Below are positions 1 through 10,779 of a stretch of 64,000 nt of DNA, piece by piece. The first letter of the stretch is position 1. Each line of letters starts with the position of its first letter. A program made the position numbers and the translations under genes. The DNA is from Ovis canadensis (Eukaryota > Chordata > Mammalia > Artiodactyla > Bovidae): NCBI RefSeq assembly GCF_042477335.2, contig NC_091251.1, forward strand, positions 31,698,501 through 31,762,500, given 5' to 3'. The notes beneath the pieces were generated by a model. It ran no database searches. It was not told the origin of the DNA and saw only the letters and a list, made by a program, of their open reading frames with translations.

Positions 1-105
1 GGCTACCCACTCCAGTATTCTTGCCTAGAGAATTCCATGGGCAGAGCAGTCTGGTGGGCTACAGTCCATGGGGTCCCAAAGGACTGGACAATGACTGAGT
101 GACTA
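1..105 (+). repeat. Bov-tA SINE, 3' part (cut by window edge)
   Basis: The sequence matches the 3' Bov-A half of a Bov-tA SINE, from the 'cccactccagtattcttgcc' block to the degenerate 'gactgagtgacta' end. The tRNA-derived head lies outside the window. Confidence 0.85.
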
Positions 106-207
106 ATATTAACTATGTAATTTACCAACTCAGAGAGAAGACAAATATTATACAGATTTGATGACTGCTATAAAAAAGTGCTAAGTTCTGAGGGAGTGTA
201 TAGTATG

Positions 208-407
208 TGTGTCTCAGTCACTCATTTGTGTCCAACTCTTGTGACTCCATGGACTGCAGACCTCCAGGCTCCTCTGTTCATGGGATTTTTCAGGCAAGGA
301 TACATCTGGAGTGGGTTGCCATTTCCTTCTCCAGGGGATCTTCCTGACTCAGGGATCAAATCCTGCATTACAGGCAGATTCTTTACCCTCTGAGCTGCCA
401 GGGAAGC
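208..407 (-). repeat. Bov-tA SINE
   Basis: Antisense Bov-tA. It starts with the reversed Bov-A tail ('cagtcactcatttgtgtcc') and ends with the reversed tRNA-Glu-derived head ('gagctgccagggaagc'). It is moderately diverged. Confidence 0.88.
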
Positions 408-500
408 TACTAGAGTGTAGTAGGTAGACTAACCAATTTTTCGATACCTAATAAACTGTTGATTATTTAAAAAAAAAGAGACATTTTGATTAGAGTAAAG

Positions 501-706
501 GGCTTCCCTGGTGGCTCACATGGTAAAGAATCTGCCTGCAATGTGGGAGACCTGGGTTTGAACCCTGGGTGGGAAGATCTCCTGGCATAGAAAAGGGCAA
601 CCCATTCCAGTATTCTTGCCTGGAGAATCCCCATGGACAGAGAAGCCTGGTGGGCTATAGTCCATGGGGTTGCAAAGAGTTGAACACCACTGAGTGACTA
701 AGCACA
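501..706 (+). repeat. Bov-tA SINE
   Basis: Full-length sense copy. The tRNA-Glu-derived head starts at 501 ('ggcttccctggtggctca') and contains a box-B-like 'gggtttgaaccc'. It is followed by the Bov-A unit derived from the BovB 3' end. Confidence 0.9.
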
Positions 707-744
707 AAGGAAAGTTCAATTTAAAACAATGACAAACCCATGAT

Positions 745-845
745 CTCAGAGTATCTGTGGGTCAAAATCTGGGTGTGACTTAGCTGGGTCCTAGGTCTCA
801 GGATCTCTCACAAGGATTATACAAGGTGTTGACCTTGAACCCATT
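745..845 (-). repeat. MLT1-type (ERVL-MaLR) LTR fragment
   Basis: Resembles antisense MLT1 LTR sequence ('cttagctgggtcct', 'ctctcacaagg', 'caaggtgttg'). It is cut by the BovB element that begins just downstream, so BovB probably inserted into it. Confidence 0.55.
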
Positions 846-847
846 TG

Positions 848-2180
848 GGATTTCATTCCAATCCCAAAGAAAGGCAACGCCAAAAAATGCTCAAACTACA
901 GCACAATTGCACTCATCTCACACGCTAGTAAAATAATTCTCAAAATTCTCCAAGCCAGGCTTCAGCAGTACATGAACTGTGAACTTCCAGATGTTCAAGC
1001 TGGATTTAGAAACGGCAGAGGAACCAAAGATCAAATTGCCAACATCTGATGGATCATCAAAAAAAGCAAGAATTCCAGAAAAACATCTGCCTTATTGACT
1101 ATGCCAAAGCCTTTGACTGTGTAGATCACAACAAACTGTGGAAAATTCTTCAAAAGATGGGAATACCAGACCACCTGACCTGCCACCTGAGAAACCTGTA
1201 TGCAGGTCAGGAAGCAACAGTTAGAACTGGACTTGGAACAGTTATAGAACCAACAGACTGGTTCCATATCAGGAAAGGAATATGTCAAGGCTGTGTATTG
1301 TCACCCTACTTATTTGACTTATATGCAGAGTACATTATGCGAAATGCCGGGCTGGATGAAGCAGAAGCTGGAATTGCCGGGAGAAATGTCAAGAACCTCA
1401 GATATGCAAATGACACCACTCTTATGCAGAAAGCAAAGAACTACAGTCTCTTGTTGAAAGCGAAAGACTGAGAGTGAAAAAGCTGGCTTAAAACTCAACA
1501 TTCAGAAAACTAAGATCATGGCATCTGGTCCCATCACTTCATGGCAAATAGATGGAGAAACAGTGGAAACAGTGACAGACTTTATTTTTTGGGCTCCAAA
1601 ATTACTGCAGGTGGTGACTGCAGCCATGAAATTAAAAGACATTTGTTTCTTGGAAGAAAAATTATGACCAACCTAGACAGCATATTAAAAAGCAGAGACG
1701 TTACTTTGCTAACAAAAGTCTGTCTCGTCAAAGCTATTGTTTTTCCAATAGTCATGTATGGGTGTGAGAGTTGGACTATAAAGAAAGCTGAGTGCAGGAG
1801 AATTGATGCTTTTGAATTGTGGTGTTGGAGAAGACTCTTGAGAGTCCCTTGGACTGCAAGGAGATCAAAGCAGTCCATCCTAAAGGAAATCAGTCCTGAA
1901 TATTCATTGGAAGGACTGATGCTACAGCTGAAACTCCAATACTTTGGCCACCTGATGTGAAGAGCTGACTCATTTGAAAAGACCCTGATGCTGGGAGGGT
2001 TTGAGGGCAGGAGAAGGGGACAACAGAGGATGAGATGGTTGGATGGCATCACCAACTCAACGGACATGGGTTTGGGTGGACTCTGGGAGTTGGTGATGGA
2101 CAGGGAGGCCTGGTGTGCTGCAGTTCATGAGGTCACAAAGAGTCGAACACGACTGAACAAGTGAACTGAACTGAACTGAT
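848..2180 (+). mobile_element. BovB LINE (RTE clade), 5'-truncated
   Basis: Encodes the later part of a BovB reverse transcriptase in broken frames. The first piece reads from 'FIPIPKKGNAKKCSNYSTIA' onward, with an in-frame stop after 'DQIANI'. The next long piece (about 1049-1471) includes 'IDYAKAFDCVDHNKLWKIL', and a later one (1541-1960) includes 'YGCESWTIKKAECRRIDAF'. The catalytic block reads 'RYANDTTLM' rather than RYADDTTLM, so one catalytic Asp is replaced by Asn. The element ends in the tandem 'gaactgaactgaact' tail typical of BovB, which has no poly(A). Frameshifts and stops show it is dead. It faces a second BovB at 2852-4372. Confidence 0.93.
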
Positions 2181-2184
2181 ACAC

Positions 2185-2850
2185 TATGAATTTTCTGGTT
2201 GGTATATACTTCCTGCCTATATAAAAATTAATATTATTGTGATTTAATTATTCACTGAGAATTAATTACATTTCGCACAGGAAAAGTTGAAGATGATTAG
2301 GATGGGCTGAAGTTGAAATAATTTATAAACTTGAGTTTCTCTTTCAAACACATCATGGTTATAGCTTCAAATTGTTTTCCATTTTCTTCTTCCTTTCCCA
2401 TCACACATACTACATTGTGAATACACTCTTTGGGCAGTCAAGCAATGTGGTAGCTCTGAACTTAGCCACACATGTACTTACACACGAATACACACAATCG
2501 TCTTATTATTCAAATCCAATGTTGTGAGCTTTATTTTTAACTCAGGAAATTCAATTTTTAAATTATATTTAATCTTTGGCAGATACCAAAAATCTGAAAC
2601 TGGAATTTGACTGTCAATATTAGACTTTGAAAGTGATAGCCTTAGCTAAGCGCATATATTTTCATCATGGACAACATTGCCTCCAAGAGGACAGAAATTG
2701 GTTCTTTGGTGCATGTGTGTGTGAAAAAAGTACTCTTTTTAAGTATGAAGTATAGGTCTAATACATTACATAAATAGATATATAGTATTTCTGTGGTTTT
2801 AAAATTTCATGAGGGAAATGTTTAGGATTAAAAGGTGTGAAAAGTTTCCT
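2185..2850. other. AT-rich spacer between two convergent BovB copies
   Basis: No gene, RNA gene or family-assignable repeat was recognised in these 0.67 kb. The spacer forms the loop of the inverted BovB pair. Confidence 0.5.
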
Positions 2851-2851
2851 T

Positions 2852-4372
2852 CAGTTCAGTTCAGTTCAGTTCAGTCGCTCAGTCGTGTCTGATTCTTTGC
2901 AACTCCATGAATCGCAGCACGCCAGGCCTCCCTGTCCATCACCATCTCCCAGAGTTCACTCAGACTCATGTCCATGGAGTCTGTGATGCCATCCAGCCAT
3001 CTCATCCTCTGTCATCCCCTTCTCCTCCTGCCCCCAATCCCTCCCAGCATCAGAGTTTTTCCAATGACTCAACTCTTCGCATGAGGTGGCCAAAGTACTG
3101 GAGTTTCAGCTTTAGCATCATTCTTTCCAAAGAAATCCCAGGGTTGATCTCCTTCAGAATGGACTGGTTGGATCTCCTTGCAGTCCAAGGGACCCTCAAG
3201 AGTCTTCTCCAACACCACAGTTCAAAACATCAATTCTTCGGCGCTCAGCCTTCTTCACAGTCCAACTCTCACATCCATACATGACCACAGGAAAAACCAT
3301 AGCCTTGACTAGACGGACCTTAGTCGGTAAAGTAATGTCTCTGCTTTTGAATACACTATCTAGGTTGGTCATAATTTTTCTTCTAAGGAGTAAGCGTCTT
3401 TTAATTTCATGGCTGCAGTCACCATCTGCAGTGATTTTGGAGCCCAGAAAAATAAAGTCTGACACTGTTTCTACTGTTTCCCCATCTATGTCCCATGAAG
3501 CGATGGGACCAGATGCCATGATTTCCGTTTTCTGAATGTTGAGCTTTAAGCCAACTTTTTTGCTCTCCTCTTTTACTTTCATCAAGAGGTTTTTTAGCTC
3601 CTCTTCACTTTCTGCCATAAGGGTGGTGTCATCTGCATATCTGACGTTATTGATATTTCTCCCAGCAATCTTGATTCCAGCTTGTGTTTCTTCCAGTCCA
3701 GCGTTTCTCATGATGTACTCTGCATATAAGTTAAATAAGCAAGGTGACAATATACAGCCTTGACTACTCCTTTTCCTATTTGGAACCAGTCTGTTCCATG
3801 TCCAGTTCTAACTGTTGCTTCCTGACCTACATACAGATTCCTCAAGAGGCAGGTTAGATGGTCTGGTATTCCCATCTCTCTCAGAATTTTCCAGTTTATT
3901 GTGATCCACACAGTCAAAGGCTTTGGCATAGTCAATAAAGCAGAAATAGATGTTTTTCTGGAACTCCCTTGCTTTTTCCATGATCCAGCGGATGCTGGCA
4001 ATTTGATCTCTGGTTCGTCTGCCTTTTCTAAAATCAGCTTGAACATCCGGGAGTTCACAGTTCACATAATGCTGAAGTCTGGCTTGGAGAATTTTGAGCA
4101 TTACTTTACTAGCATGTGAGATGAGTGCAATTGTGCGGTAGTTTGAGCATTCTTTGGCATTGCCTTTCTTTGGAATTAGAATGAAAACTGACCTTTTCCA
4201 GTCCTGTGGCCACTGCTGAGTTTTCCAAATTTGCTGGCATATTGAGTGCAGCACTTTCACAGCATCATCTTTCAGGATTTGCAATAGCTCAACTGGAATT
4301 CCATCACCTCCACTAGCTTTGTTCGTAGTGATGCTTTCTAAGGCCCACTTGACTTCACATTCCAAGATGTCT
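2852..4372 (-). mobile_element. BovB LINE (RTE clade), 5'-truncated, antisense
   Basis: Read on the minus strand, this copy covers the reverse-transcriptase domain to the 3' end. One long open stretch (4365-3808) has 'NKASGGDGIPVELLQ' and 'IDYAKAFDCVDHNKL'. A second (3750-3196) has 'RYADDTTLMAESEEELKNLL' with the catalytic YADD box intact. Frameshifts separate the pieces, so no full ORF2 remains. The five-fold 'ttcag' reiteration at 2852-2875 is the reversed BovB tail. It is better preserved than the 848-2180 copy, which suggests a later insertion. Confidence 0.94.
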
Positions 4373-4469
4373 TAAGGGATGATAATGAAGAAAGATAGTT
4401 GAGAAACACTACCTTAGTGCTAAGCTTAACAGATAAGCTGCCATGTATGAAGTTTTCCAGTAAGTATCA

Positions 4470-4592
4470 TTTCCCATATTAGACTGTAAGCTTCTTAGGG
4501 ATAAGAAATGTAAACTGATTTGTATTTTCAATAATGTCTAACACAATGGTTTATATCCAGTGGCATTCAGTAAATGTGTATTTAATTGAACT
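4470..4592 (+). repeat. L2 LINE 3'-end fragment
   Basis: Carries the typical L2 3' end order 'agactgtaagcttcttaggg' then 'cattcagtaaatgtgtatttaattgaa'. Old and diverged. Confidence 0.6.
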
Positions 4593-5518
4593 AGCATGGA
4601 ACACATCTTACCCTCCTTGAACCCAGCCTATTGCCCAATAGAATCCAAATGTGATGATCAAAATACCTGACATAGTCTCACAAAAAGCTAGGAAAATAAT
4701 GAGAAGCTTTGTTAAAAGAGTGAAATGTCTTCAAAGTAGCATAACAGGAATAGCATAATCTCTGGAAGTGGGGGAATTGAGGCTTTGATTTCTAGCTCTC
4801 CCATTTGCAAGCTATGGACTTTAGACATGTCACCTGTGGAGGAAGCGGGGAGAGGATGAAAAAGACCGAGAAAAGGGAAAATAATATAAGAAGGGTGCAG
4901 AGAAGGGACAAGAACATTTGCCGGGGTCCAGCCCCGGTGGATCCAGGGTGATTCGAAGGTGGGGACGGAGTCGGTGTCTTTGGAAAAATACATATTTAAT
5001 CACAGATATAGAGAGATTAGAAATGGATAGTGTAGTAGGAAGATCAGTGGAGAAAAAGAGGCTGAATAACTTGGATTACGTGGAATAGCATCCATGCTCC
5101 AGATGGGAATTCAGCCAGAAAAACGGGAGCAAGAAAGAAGCGACATGGGGGAATCAGTCTTTCCGGAAACTGATCCGATTTCTTTATTTTTGGGTTTGCT
5201 TATATACCTTTTGTTACACATAGGGATGAATACAGAGTCACGTGGGGGTCAGCAGTCCTGACCTTTGTCAAAATCAGGTGCTTCACATAAATGTATAAAA
5301 AAAAGGTCTTAGGGATATTACATCATCTTCTGGCCATGAGTGAGACCTGCTTACATTTTATGATCCTTTCTTTCTGATAACCAAAAAAACTTATTTCTTC
5401 CAAGGGTGTTTTTTCTTAAACCAGGCACCACCCTCCAAATAAAGTTACATTCCTATAAGGTGAGGGTGTAGTGAGTTACAATCAAGAAAGGAATTTATTC
5501 AACCCAAGGTTAACATGA

Positions 5519-5588
5519 TTAGTCTTAAAGGTTAATACTTATTTCTCCTATATGCTTAAAGGTTAATACTTATTTCTTCCTATATGTT
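5519..5588. repeat. Tandem duplication inside the LTR
   Basis: Two adjacent units of about 33 bp, each containing 'cttaaaggttaatacttatt' followed by 'tctcctatatg' or 'tcttcctatatg'. It lies in the U3 part of the solo LTR. Confidence 0.8.
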
Positions 5589-5899
5589 AGTTATATTCAT
5601 TATAAGGGTAGGGAACATGGAGATTTAGCAGCAAACATCAACCCAACAAATGAAAATCCTTTCACCAATGCTCCCCTTAAGATCTATTTAGTCTTAAGAT
5701 ATGATAAAGTTACATTCTTACACAGCAAGGACACAGTGATATATAACAAAGTACAGTGATCTATTACAAAAGAGAAAATCCATTAACTCAAAAAGTCTAG
5801 TATTGCTAACATCAAAAACTACCATATTTCCTTTGCTATATTCCAAATACATTGATTAATATATTCCCAAGTGCCTAAGGATATGGAGGCCTGGCGGCA

Positions 5900-6350
5900 A
5901 TCATTGACTCAACAAGAAGAAAAAGTCCTATGCTAATTAAGACTCTCAAAATACTCCAAAACTCTCTGTGCTGTTTATGGTTGAGAGGTAGTAAACAATC
6001 ATGTGCCTAGTGGCAGCAGTAAGGATAATCCTGTCACACAAGCTAGTCTGTCAGCAGAGAGGTTTGACCTGAGACATCCTTGTCCCACCCAGAGCAGGGA
6101 ATTAGTAGCAATTATTGACACAACAAATGAAGAGACCCTTCACCAATATAATTCCTAACCAACTATACTAATAATTTTAACTCCCCAAAATAATTTGCCT
6201 TTAGTAAGTCTAAAACATCTCGTGCCTCTCAGGTTGGGAGGCTGCAAGCAATCACATGTGGCCGGACAAACCTATACAGGTGGGCTAGATAACCTTCAGA
6301 GGAGTCCGTAAGCTGAAACACTCTTGTCACACCCAAGAATTTTTATTGCC
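5900..6350. repeat. Diverged U3 repeat pair inside the LTR
   Basis: Two blocks of roughly 200 bp share an ordered set of landmarks: 'caatcattgactcaac'/'caattattgacacaac', 'gttgagaggtagtaaacaatcatgtg'-like/'gttgggaggctgcaagcaatcacatgtg'-like, and 'cttgtcccaccca'/'cttgtcacaccca'. This is probably an old U3 enhancer-type duplication. Boundaries are approximate. Confidence 0.55.
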
Positions 6351-6639
6351 TTGGAGCTGCATGTTTACTCCTTCTCAGAGAGAAACGGTTATGGGGGAGA
6401 GCCCCCCGTAAAGTCAGAGGTGTAGGTGAGAGCATAAAACAGACTCTGGTTTTGGGGTTAGATGCTCAGGAACAGGGGGTTTCCTGAGGCTTGATCACGC
6501 CTTTGCGTATGCCAAGCCTCCTTCCTTATGACCTTTGCCATGGGCGGAATTCCTCACGCTGGCCCCCGGCAAACATTGTCCAAACCGGCCATGATTCAAA
6601 TATGCCATGTTATTTCAGACTTGTATGTATAGATGACAC

Positions 6640-6935
6640 TCCTCCTTTCCAGAGCATCATTTATTTTTTCTCCAGTTCTTAGCTCAGGCCACACCTCCCC
6701 TAGGAAGCCTTCTTTGACACTTTGTCTGCTTCCCACACTAATATGCCTTATCCTCTTGCTACCCTAACATTCAGATCATACATCATTACAGTACTTATCA
6801 TGTTATAATGTAATTAGTGGTTTACACGTTTCCCTCACTACTCCAGCTTTATCTTCTTCTTCTTCTCAACATCTAGCCCATTGCCTGAGATACTGTTAGT
6901 GAACAATTGTCTTGTTGAAGTACCTAATAAAAATA
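6640..6935 (+). repeat. L2 LINE fragment
   Basis: Resembles the L2 3' region: 'cccctaggaagccttctttgaca' type sequence, then 'cccattgcctgagatactgttagtgaac' and a 'cctaataaa' end. The LTR probably inserted at its left edge. Confidence 0.55.
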
Positions 6936-7139
6936 CAAGCATATAAAGAGTATAGCAACATTTTTCAGTAATTTGACAAATGAATAATGATCTATACTTT
7001 TCAAAGGACAACTGCTTTAAAATTGACTGAATAATTTTCTTTGTATATTCTCAGGTCTAAAACAAAACATTGTAAATCTCCTATGTCCAATGATGATATT
7101 GTAAAGCGTTAAGTCAGGTGATCCTTATAATGCAAGGAG

Positions 7140-7265
7140 GAAAATCCTATTATTCTTCCTTTTTTTTTAAATGGGAAAACAGGCTCTTAAGTGGTTAAGT
7201 AACTTGCCTAAGGTCATATACTTAACGGGGCTTCCGAATCTGGAGCTTATGGGGCTGTCACACAA
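7140..7265 (-). repeat. MIR SINE fragment
   Basis: Contains the reversed MIR core 'aaatgggaaaacaggctctta' followed by 'gtggttaagtaacttgccta' and 'aggtcatat'. Confidence 0.7.
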
Positions 7266-8300
7266 TAATGCATCTTAAAGTTAGCTGAGTAAAATTTACT
7301 CTTGTAAAACATGTGTTTGACCCTCTTTACCTGCAACCTCCCACATACAATCATCTAGAAGAAAATAGACTCATAATTCATATACGCTGTTGTTTATTGT
7401 TCATAGAAAATTGTCTGTATATACCCAGTTTTGCTTTAGGAAAAAATGTACTAATCATTAACATGGGGTAACCCTTTGGGACTATACTATTTTAATAACA
7501 TTTAGAGACAATGTTATTATTTTAATTATTATTGACCTTTCAAACTCTTAAAATGAGAACTTGTTCAGTGCTTCAGCATTTGAGTGTGTCAAAACACGCA
7601 ACCAACATACTAAACTGTCTTCTCATGAAAGCAAAATGTGAAGCAGCTCATAAAGAATTCTGGACATAAAGTCATATATCACAAACCCTCCATTATTATT
7701 TTACTGATGATGTCTGTGAGGGTACAGTCAGGAAGACAGAATTGAAAAACCGGTTCTTGGCACATTGCAACATAACTCTAAGGAGTGGCATCTGGTTCCT
7801 GGTGCTGGAAGAGGTGACTATGTCTTTTAAATCACAGTATTATTTCAAACAAAACAAACGAAAAGCAAACAAACAACAACAACAACAAAACCCAAGAGAG
7901 AAACAAAAAAATAAAGAAGAGACGAAAGAAAATTGTTTATTCCGGAATGCTTTGGAGCCAGGTGAGCCTGTCAGATGCTACTATTTCAGGTTCCCTCAGT
8001 TACTCCGATCTTCAGCCCCTCAAGGCTTTTCCATTTGTTCCTTGCTACAGTCCTTCACTCATTCATGAATAGGCAGCATTGTATCAGTTGTGTCCAATGT
8101 GCTGAATTCCAACATCAATCCTGTCTTGCCATGAACTATTAAAAGCTGAGGTACCCCTGGGGGTGTGAGAAGTGGGTTGGGCATTTGCACTAGAGAAACC
8201 CTAGATGAGGGGTGCCATGGAGAGCATGCACATCAGGTCCCCTCCTCCTCTTGCAAACAACCTTCAAGTTTTCATGGAGACCTAGAAGAATTAACAGGTA
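7266..8300. other. Intergenic DNA, nothing recognised
   Basis: AT-rich, with a short (AAC)n stretch near 7873-7888. An open frame at 7742-8068 has a low-complexity Gln/Lys run and no recognisable domain, and I do not call it a gene. Confidence 0.5.
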
Positions 8301-8303
8301 ACC

Positions 8304-8830
8304 CCTTGGAAGGAAAGTTATGACCAACCTAGACAGCATATTAAAAAGCAGAGACACTACTTTGCCAACAAAGGTCCGTCTAGTCAAGGCTATGGTTTTT
8401 CCAGTGGTCATGTATGGATGTGAGAGTTGGACTATAAAGAAAGCTGAGTGCAGAAGAATTGATGCTTTTGAACTGTGGTGTTGGAGAAGACTCTTGAGAG
8501 TCCGGTGGACTGCAAGGAGATCCAACCAGTCCATCCTAAAGGAGATCAGTCCTGGGTGTTTATTGGAAGGCCTGATATTGAAGCTGAAACTCCAATACTT
8601 TGGCCACCTGATGAGAAGAGCTGACTCATTTGAAAAGATCCTGATGCTGGGAAAGATTGAGGGCAAGAGGAGAAGGGGAAACAGAGGATGAGATGGTTGG
8701 CTGGCATCACCAACACAATCGACATGGGTTTGGGTGGACTATGGGAGTTGGTGATGGACAGGGAGGGCTGGTGTGCTGCAGTTCATGAGGTCACAGAGTC
8801 GGACACAACTGAGCTACTGAATTGAACACT
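8304..8830 (+). mobile_element. BovB LINE 3' fragment
   Basis: A heavily 5'-truncated sense BovB. It encodes 'MTNLDSILKSRDTTLPTKVR', then 'YGCESWTIKKAECRRIDAF', and ends in the 'gacacaactgagct' 3' tail region. The reverse-transcriptase catalytic box is not included. Confidence 0.92.
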
Positions 8831-8908
8831 AATCTTGATATAATGTCAGCAAGATTCAGTCAACACATTTTGAGGTTAAGAAGGCAATGTCTATTGGTTT
8901 TTAGCTTT

Positions 8909-9060
8909 GTTGTTGTTTAGTTGCTGAGTGGTGTCCAACTCTTTTGCGACCTCATGGACTGTGTAGCCTGCCAGGGTCGTCTGTCCATGGGAATTCTCAG
9001 GCGAGAATGCTGGAGTGGGTTGCCATATCCTTTTCTAGGGGATCTTCCCGACTTAGGTTT
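8909..9060 (-). repeat. Bov-tA/Bov-A SINE, partial
   Basis: Antisense Bov-A unit ('gtccaactcttttgcgacc', 'ctggagtgggttgccat') ending inside the tRNA-derived region near 'ggatcttcccgac'. Confidence 0.85.
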
Positions 9061-9375
9061 AAATTAATTCATTCCAACATGATCAAAAGCTTGGAAGTAT
9101 GTCAGTAACGGGTGATACATAGTAGTCTTGAAGCATATGGGTTAGTTGGGGGTAGAGTGATTGGAAAGGATGTCATGCAGAGGAAATAAGTATACGTGTG
9201 TGCTAAATCGCTTTAGTTGTGTCTGACTCTGCCCTATGGAATGTAGCCTGCCAGTCTCCTCCATGGGATTCTCCAGGCAAGATTACTAGAGTTGTCATGT
9301 CCTCCTCCAGGCTTGGGGAGGGGGAGCTGAGAGGGGGGGATATCTTCCTGATCCACAGATTGAACACGTGACTCT

Positions 9376-9607
9376 TGCGTCTCCTGTGAAAGTGAAGTCG
9401 CTCAGCTGTGTTCGACTCTTTGCGACCCCGTGGACTGTAGTCCTACCAGGCTCCTCGGTCCATTAGATTCTCCAGGCAAGAGTACTGGAGTGGGTTGCCA
9501 TTTCCTTCTCCAGGAGATCTTCCCAACCCAGGGATCGAACCTGGGTCTCCCACATTGGAGGCAGACACTTTAACCTCTGAGCCACCAGGAAGCCCTGCGT
9601 CTCCTGT
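9376..9607 (-). repeat. Inner Bov-tA SINE with 12-bp target duplication
   Basis: Body 9388-9595, antisense and well preserved. Perfect duplication TGCGTCTCCTGT at 9376-9387 and 9596-9607. Confidence 0.93.
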
Positions 9608-9631
9608 ACTGCAGGCAAATTCTTTACCATT

Positions 9632-9937
9632 GTACCACCTGGGATGCAGAAGGCAGTGGCACCCCACTCCAGCACTCTTGCCTGGAAAATCCTATGGATG
9701 GAGGAGCCTGGTGGGCCGCAGTCCATGGGGTCACTAAGAGTCGGACATGACTGAGCGACTTCACTTTCACTTTTCACTTTCATGCATTGGAGAGGGAAAT
9801 GGCAACCCACTCCAGTGTTCTTGCCTGGAGAATCCCAGCGACGGGGGAGCCTGGTGGGCTGCTGTCTATGGGGTCGCACAGAGTCGGACACGACTGAAGC
9901 AGCTTAGCAGCAGCAGCAGCAGCAGTACCACCTGGGA
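9632..9937 (+). repeat. Bov-A2 SINE with 13-bp target duplication
   Basis: Body 9645-9924: two Bov-A monomers joined by the 'cttcactttcacttttcac' linker, ending in an (AGC)n tail. Perfect duplication GTACCACCTGGGA at 9632-9644 and 9925-9937. Confidence 0.93.
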
Positions 9938-9949
9938 AGCCACTGCTGT

Positions 9950-10570
9950 CTTAGAACAACTCAGTTTAGTGACTTCTGCCTTTGTAAACTCCTTAGCACT
10001 TAACATTTGTGCCATACTTGTTTTGTCATAGTTACCATTTTTATCATTAAACTTTGCTTTAAATTTGTCTCTTTCCCTTAAACAATGATTTCTTAGATGT
10101 TCTCTGGGTTCTTCCTTTTCAAGTTCTGTAGAATGATTAGGTCCTTTGCACTGAATAGTCACGAATAACTATTGTTTGACCAAAAAAAGTGCCATGTATT
10201 TTAAAACATATTTTATTAAAAACAGTAAGACTGTATCTGCAAGATTAAAGTGAGACTATTTTAACTGAGGATAACACATCTGTTTATTCACTATTCCATT
10301 TTTATGAACTGTTTCCAGGGGGGAAAAACATTGCATACTGTCAATGGTTATGCTGCCAGTCTGGACAAGTAGGCTTGATAGCAATTACTCCATTACAACA
10401 AATACAAAGACATATTTTAGAAAAAGGAATAAGATCTTATTACAATTACTGAGAATCGTGTAGAAAAAACAGAGGAGTTGGACTCTGAAATTTTGGCTAT
10501 GAAAGCGCTGGTGAGACTTGGCAAATTACTATTTGTCTCTTTCCTTACCAATAAAATTAAGAATCTCAAC
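9950..10570. other. Intergenic DNA, nothing recognised
   Basis: AT-rich. No coding domain, RNA gene or named repeat was recognised. Confidence 0.5.
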
Positions 10571-10574
10571 TTCT

Positions 10575-10778
10575 AGATGCAAACTATTTCATTTGGAATG
10601 GATAAACAGCACAGTCTATTGTATAACACAGGGAACTATGTTCAGTCTCCTGGGATGAACCATATGGAAAATATTGTTTAAAAAGAATGGACATGTGTGT
10701 AAAACTGAATCACTTTGCTGTTAACAGCAGAGATTGGCATAACATTATAAATCAACTATGCTTCAATTAAAAAAAGAA
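10575..10778 (+). mobile_element. L1 LINE 3'-UTR fragment
   Basis: Carries the ruminant/artiodactyl L1 3' end: 'cagtctattgtataacacag', 'ggaactatgttcag', 'actgaatcactttgctgt', 'aaatcaactatgcttcaatt' and a terminal A-run. Confidence 0.85.
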
Positions 10779-10779
10779 T

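Larger units (their letters stand above)
4913..6577 (-). mobile_element. Solo class II (ERVK/beta-like) retroviral LTR, with target duplication
   Basis: The LTR body is 4919-6571 (about 1,653 bp). Its ends form the TG...CA inverted pair: 'tgccggggtcc' on the left and 'ggcccccggca' on the right. A perfect 6-bp duplication AACATT flanks it at 4913-4918 and 6572-6577. Six base pairs is the usual class II (ERVK) length. On the minus strand a TATATAA box (5206-5200) is closely followed by AATAAA (5188-5183), so U3 is about 1.36 kb and R-U5 about 0.27 kb. No internal viral genes are present, as expected after LTR-LTR recombination. U3 contains two levels of internal repetition, listed separately. 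Family name not assigned with certainty. Confidence 0.85.
9199..9941 (-). repeat. Outer Bov-tA SINE interrupted by two younger SINEs
   Basis: The host copy is present as 9199-9387, 9608-9644 and 9938-9941. It reads as antisense Bov-tA from 'cgctttagttgtgtctgactc' through 'caggcaaattctttaccattgtaccacctggga' to 'agcc'. A Bov-tA (9388-9595) and a Bov-A2 (9645-9924) sit within it. Each has its own perfect target duplication made from this element's sequence. Confidence 0.9.

Noticed and set aside
1049..1960. Reverse-transcriptase-like proteins as host genes or a novel retroelement system
   Set aside because: They match BovB LINE ORF2 and are truncated and frameshifted. The same applies at 3196-4365, 8320-8691, 51227-51439 and 51721-52771.
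8040..8300. Moderately GC sequence between an unassigned open frame and a BovB fragment as a possible exon
   Set aside because: The open frame reading through it (8190-8666, -) is antisense to the adjoining BovB, and no splice-bounded coding block was visible.
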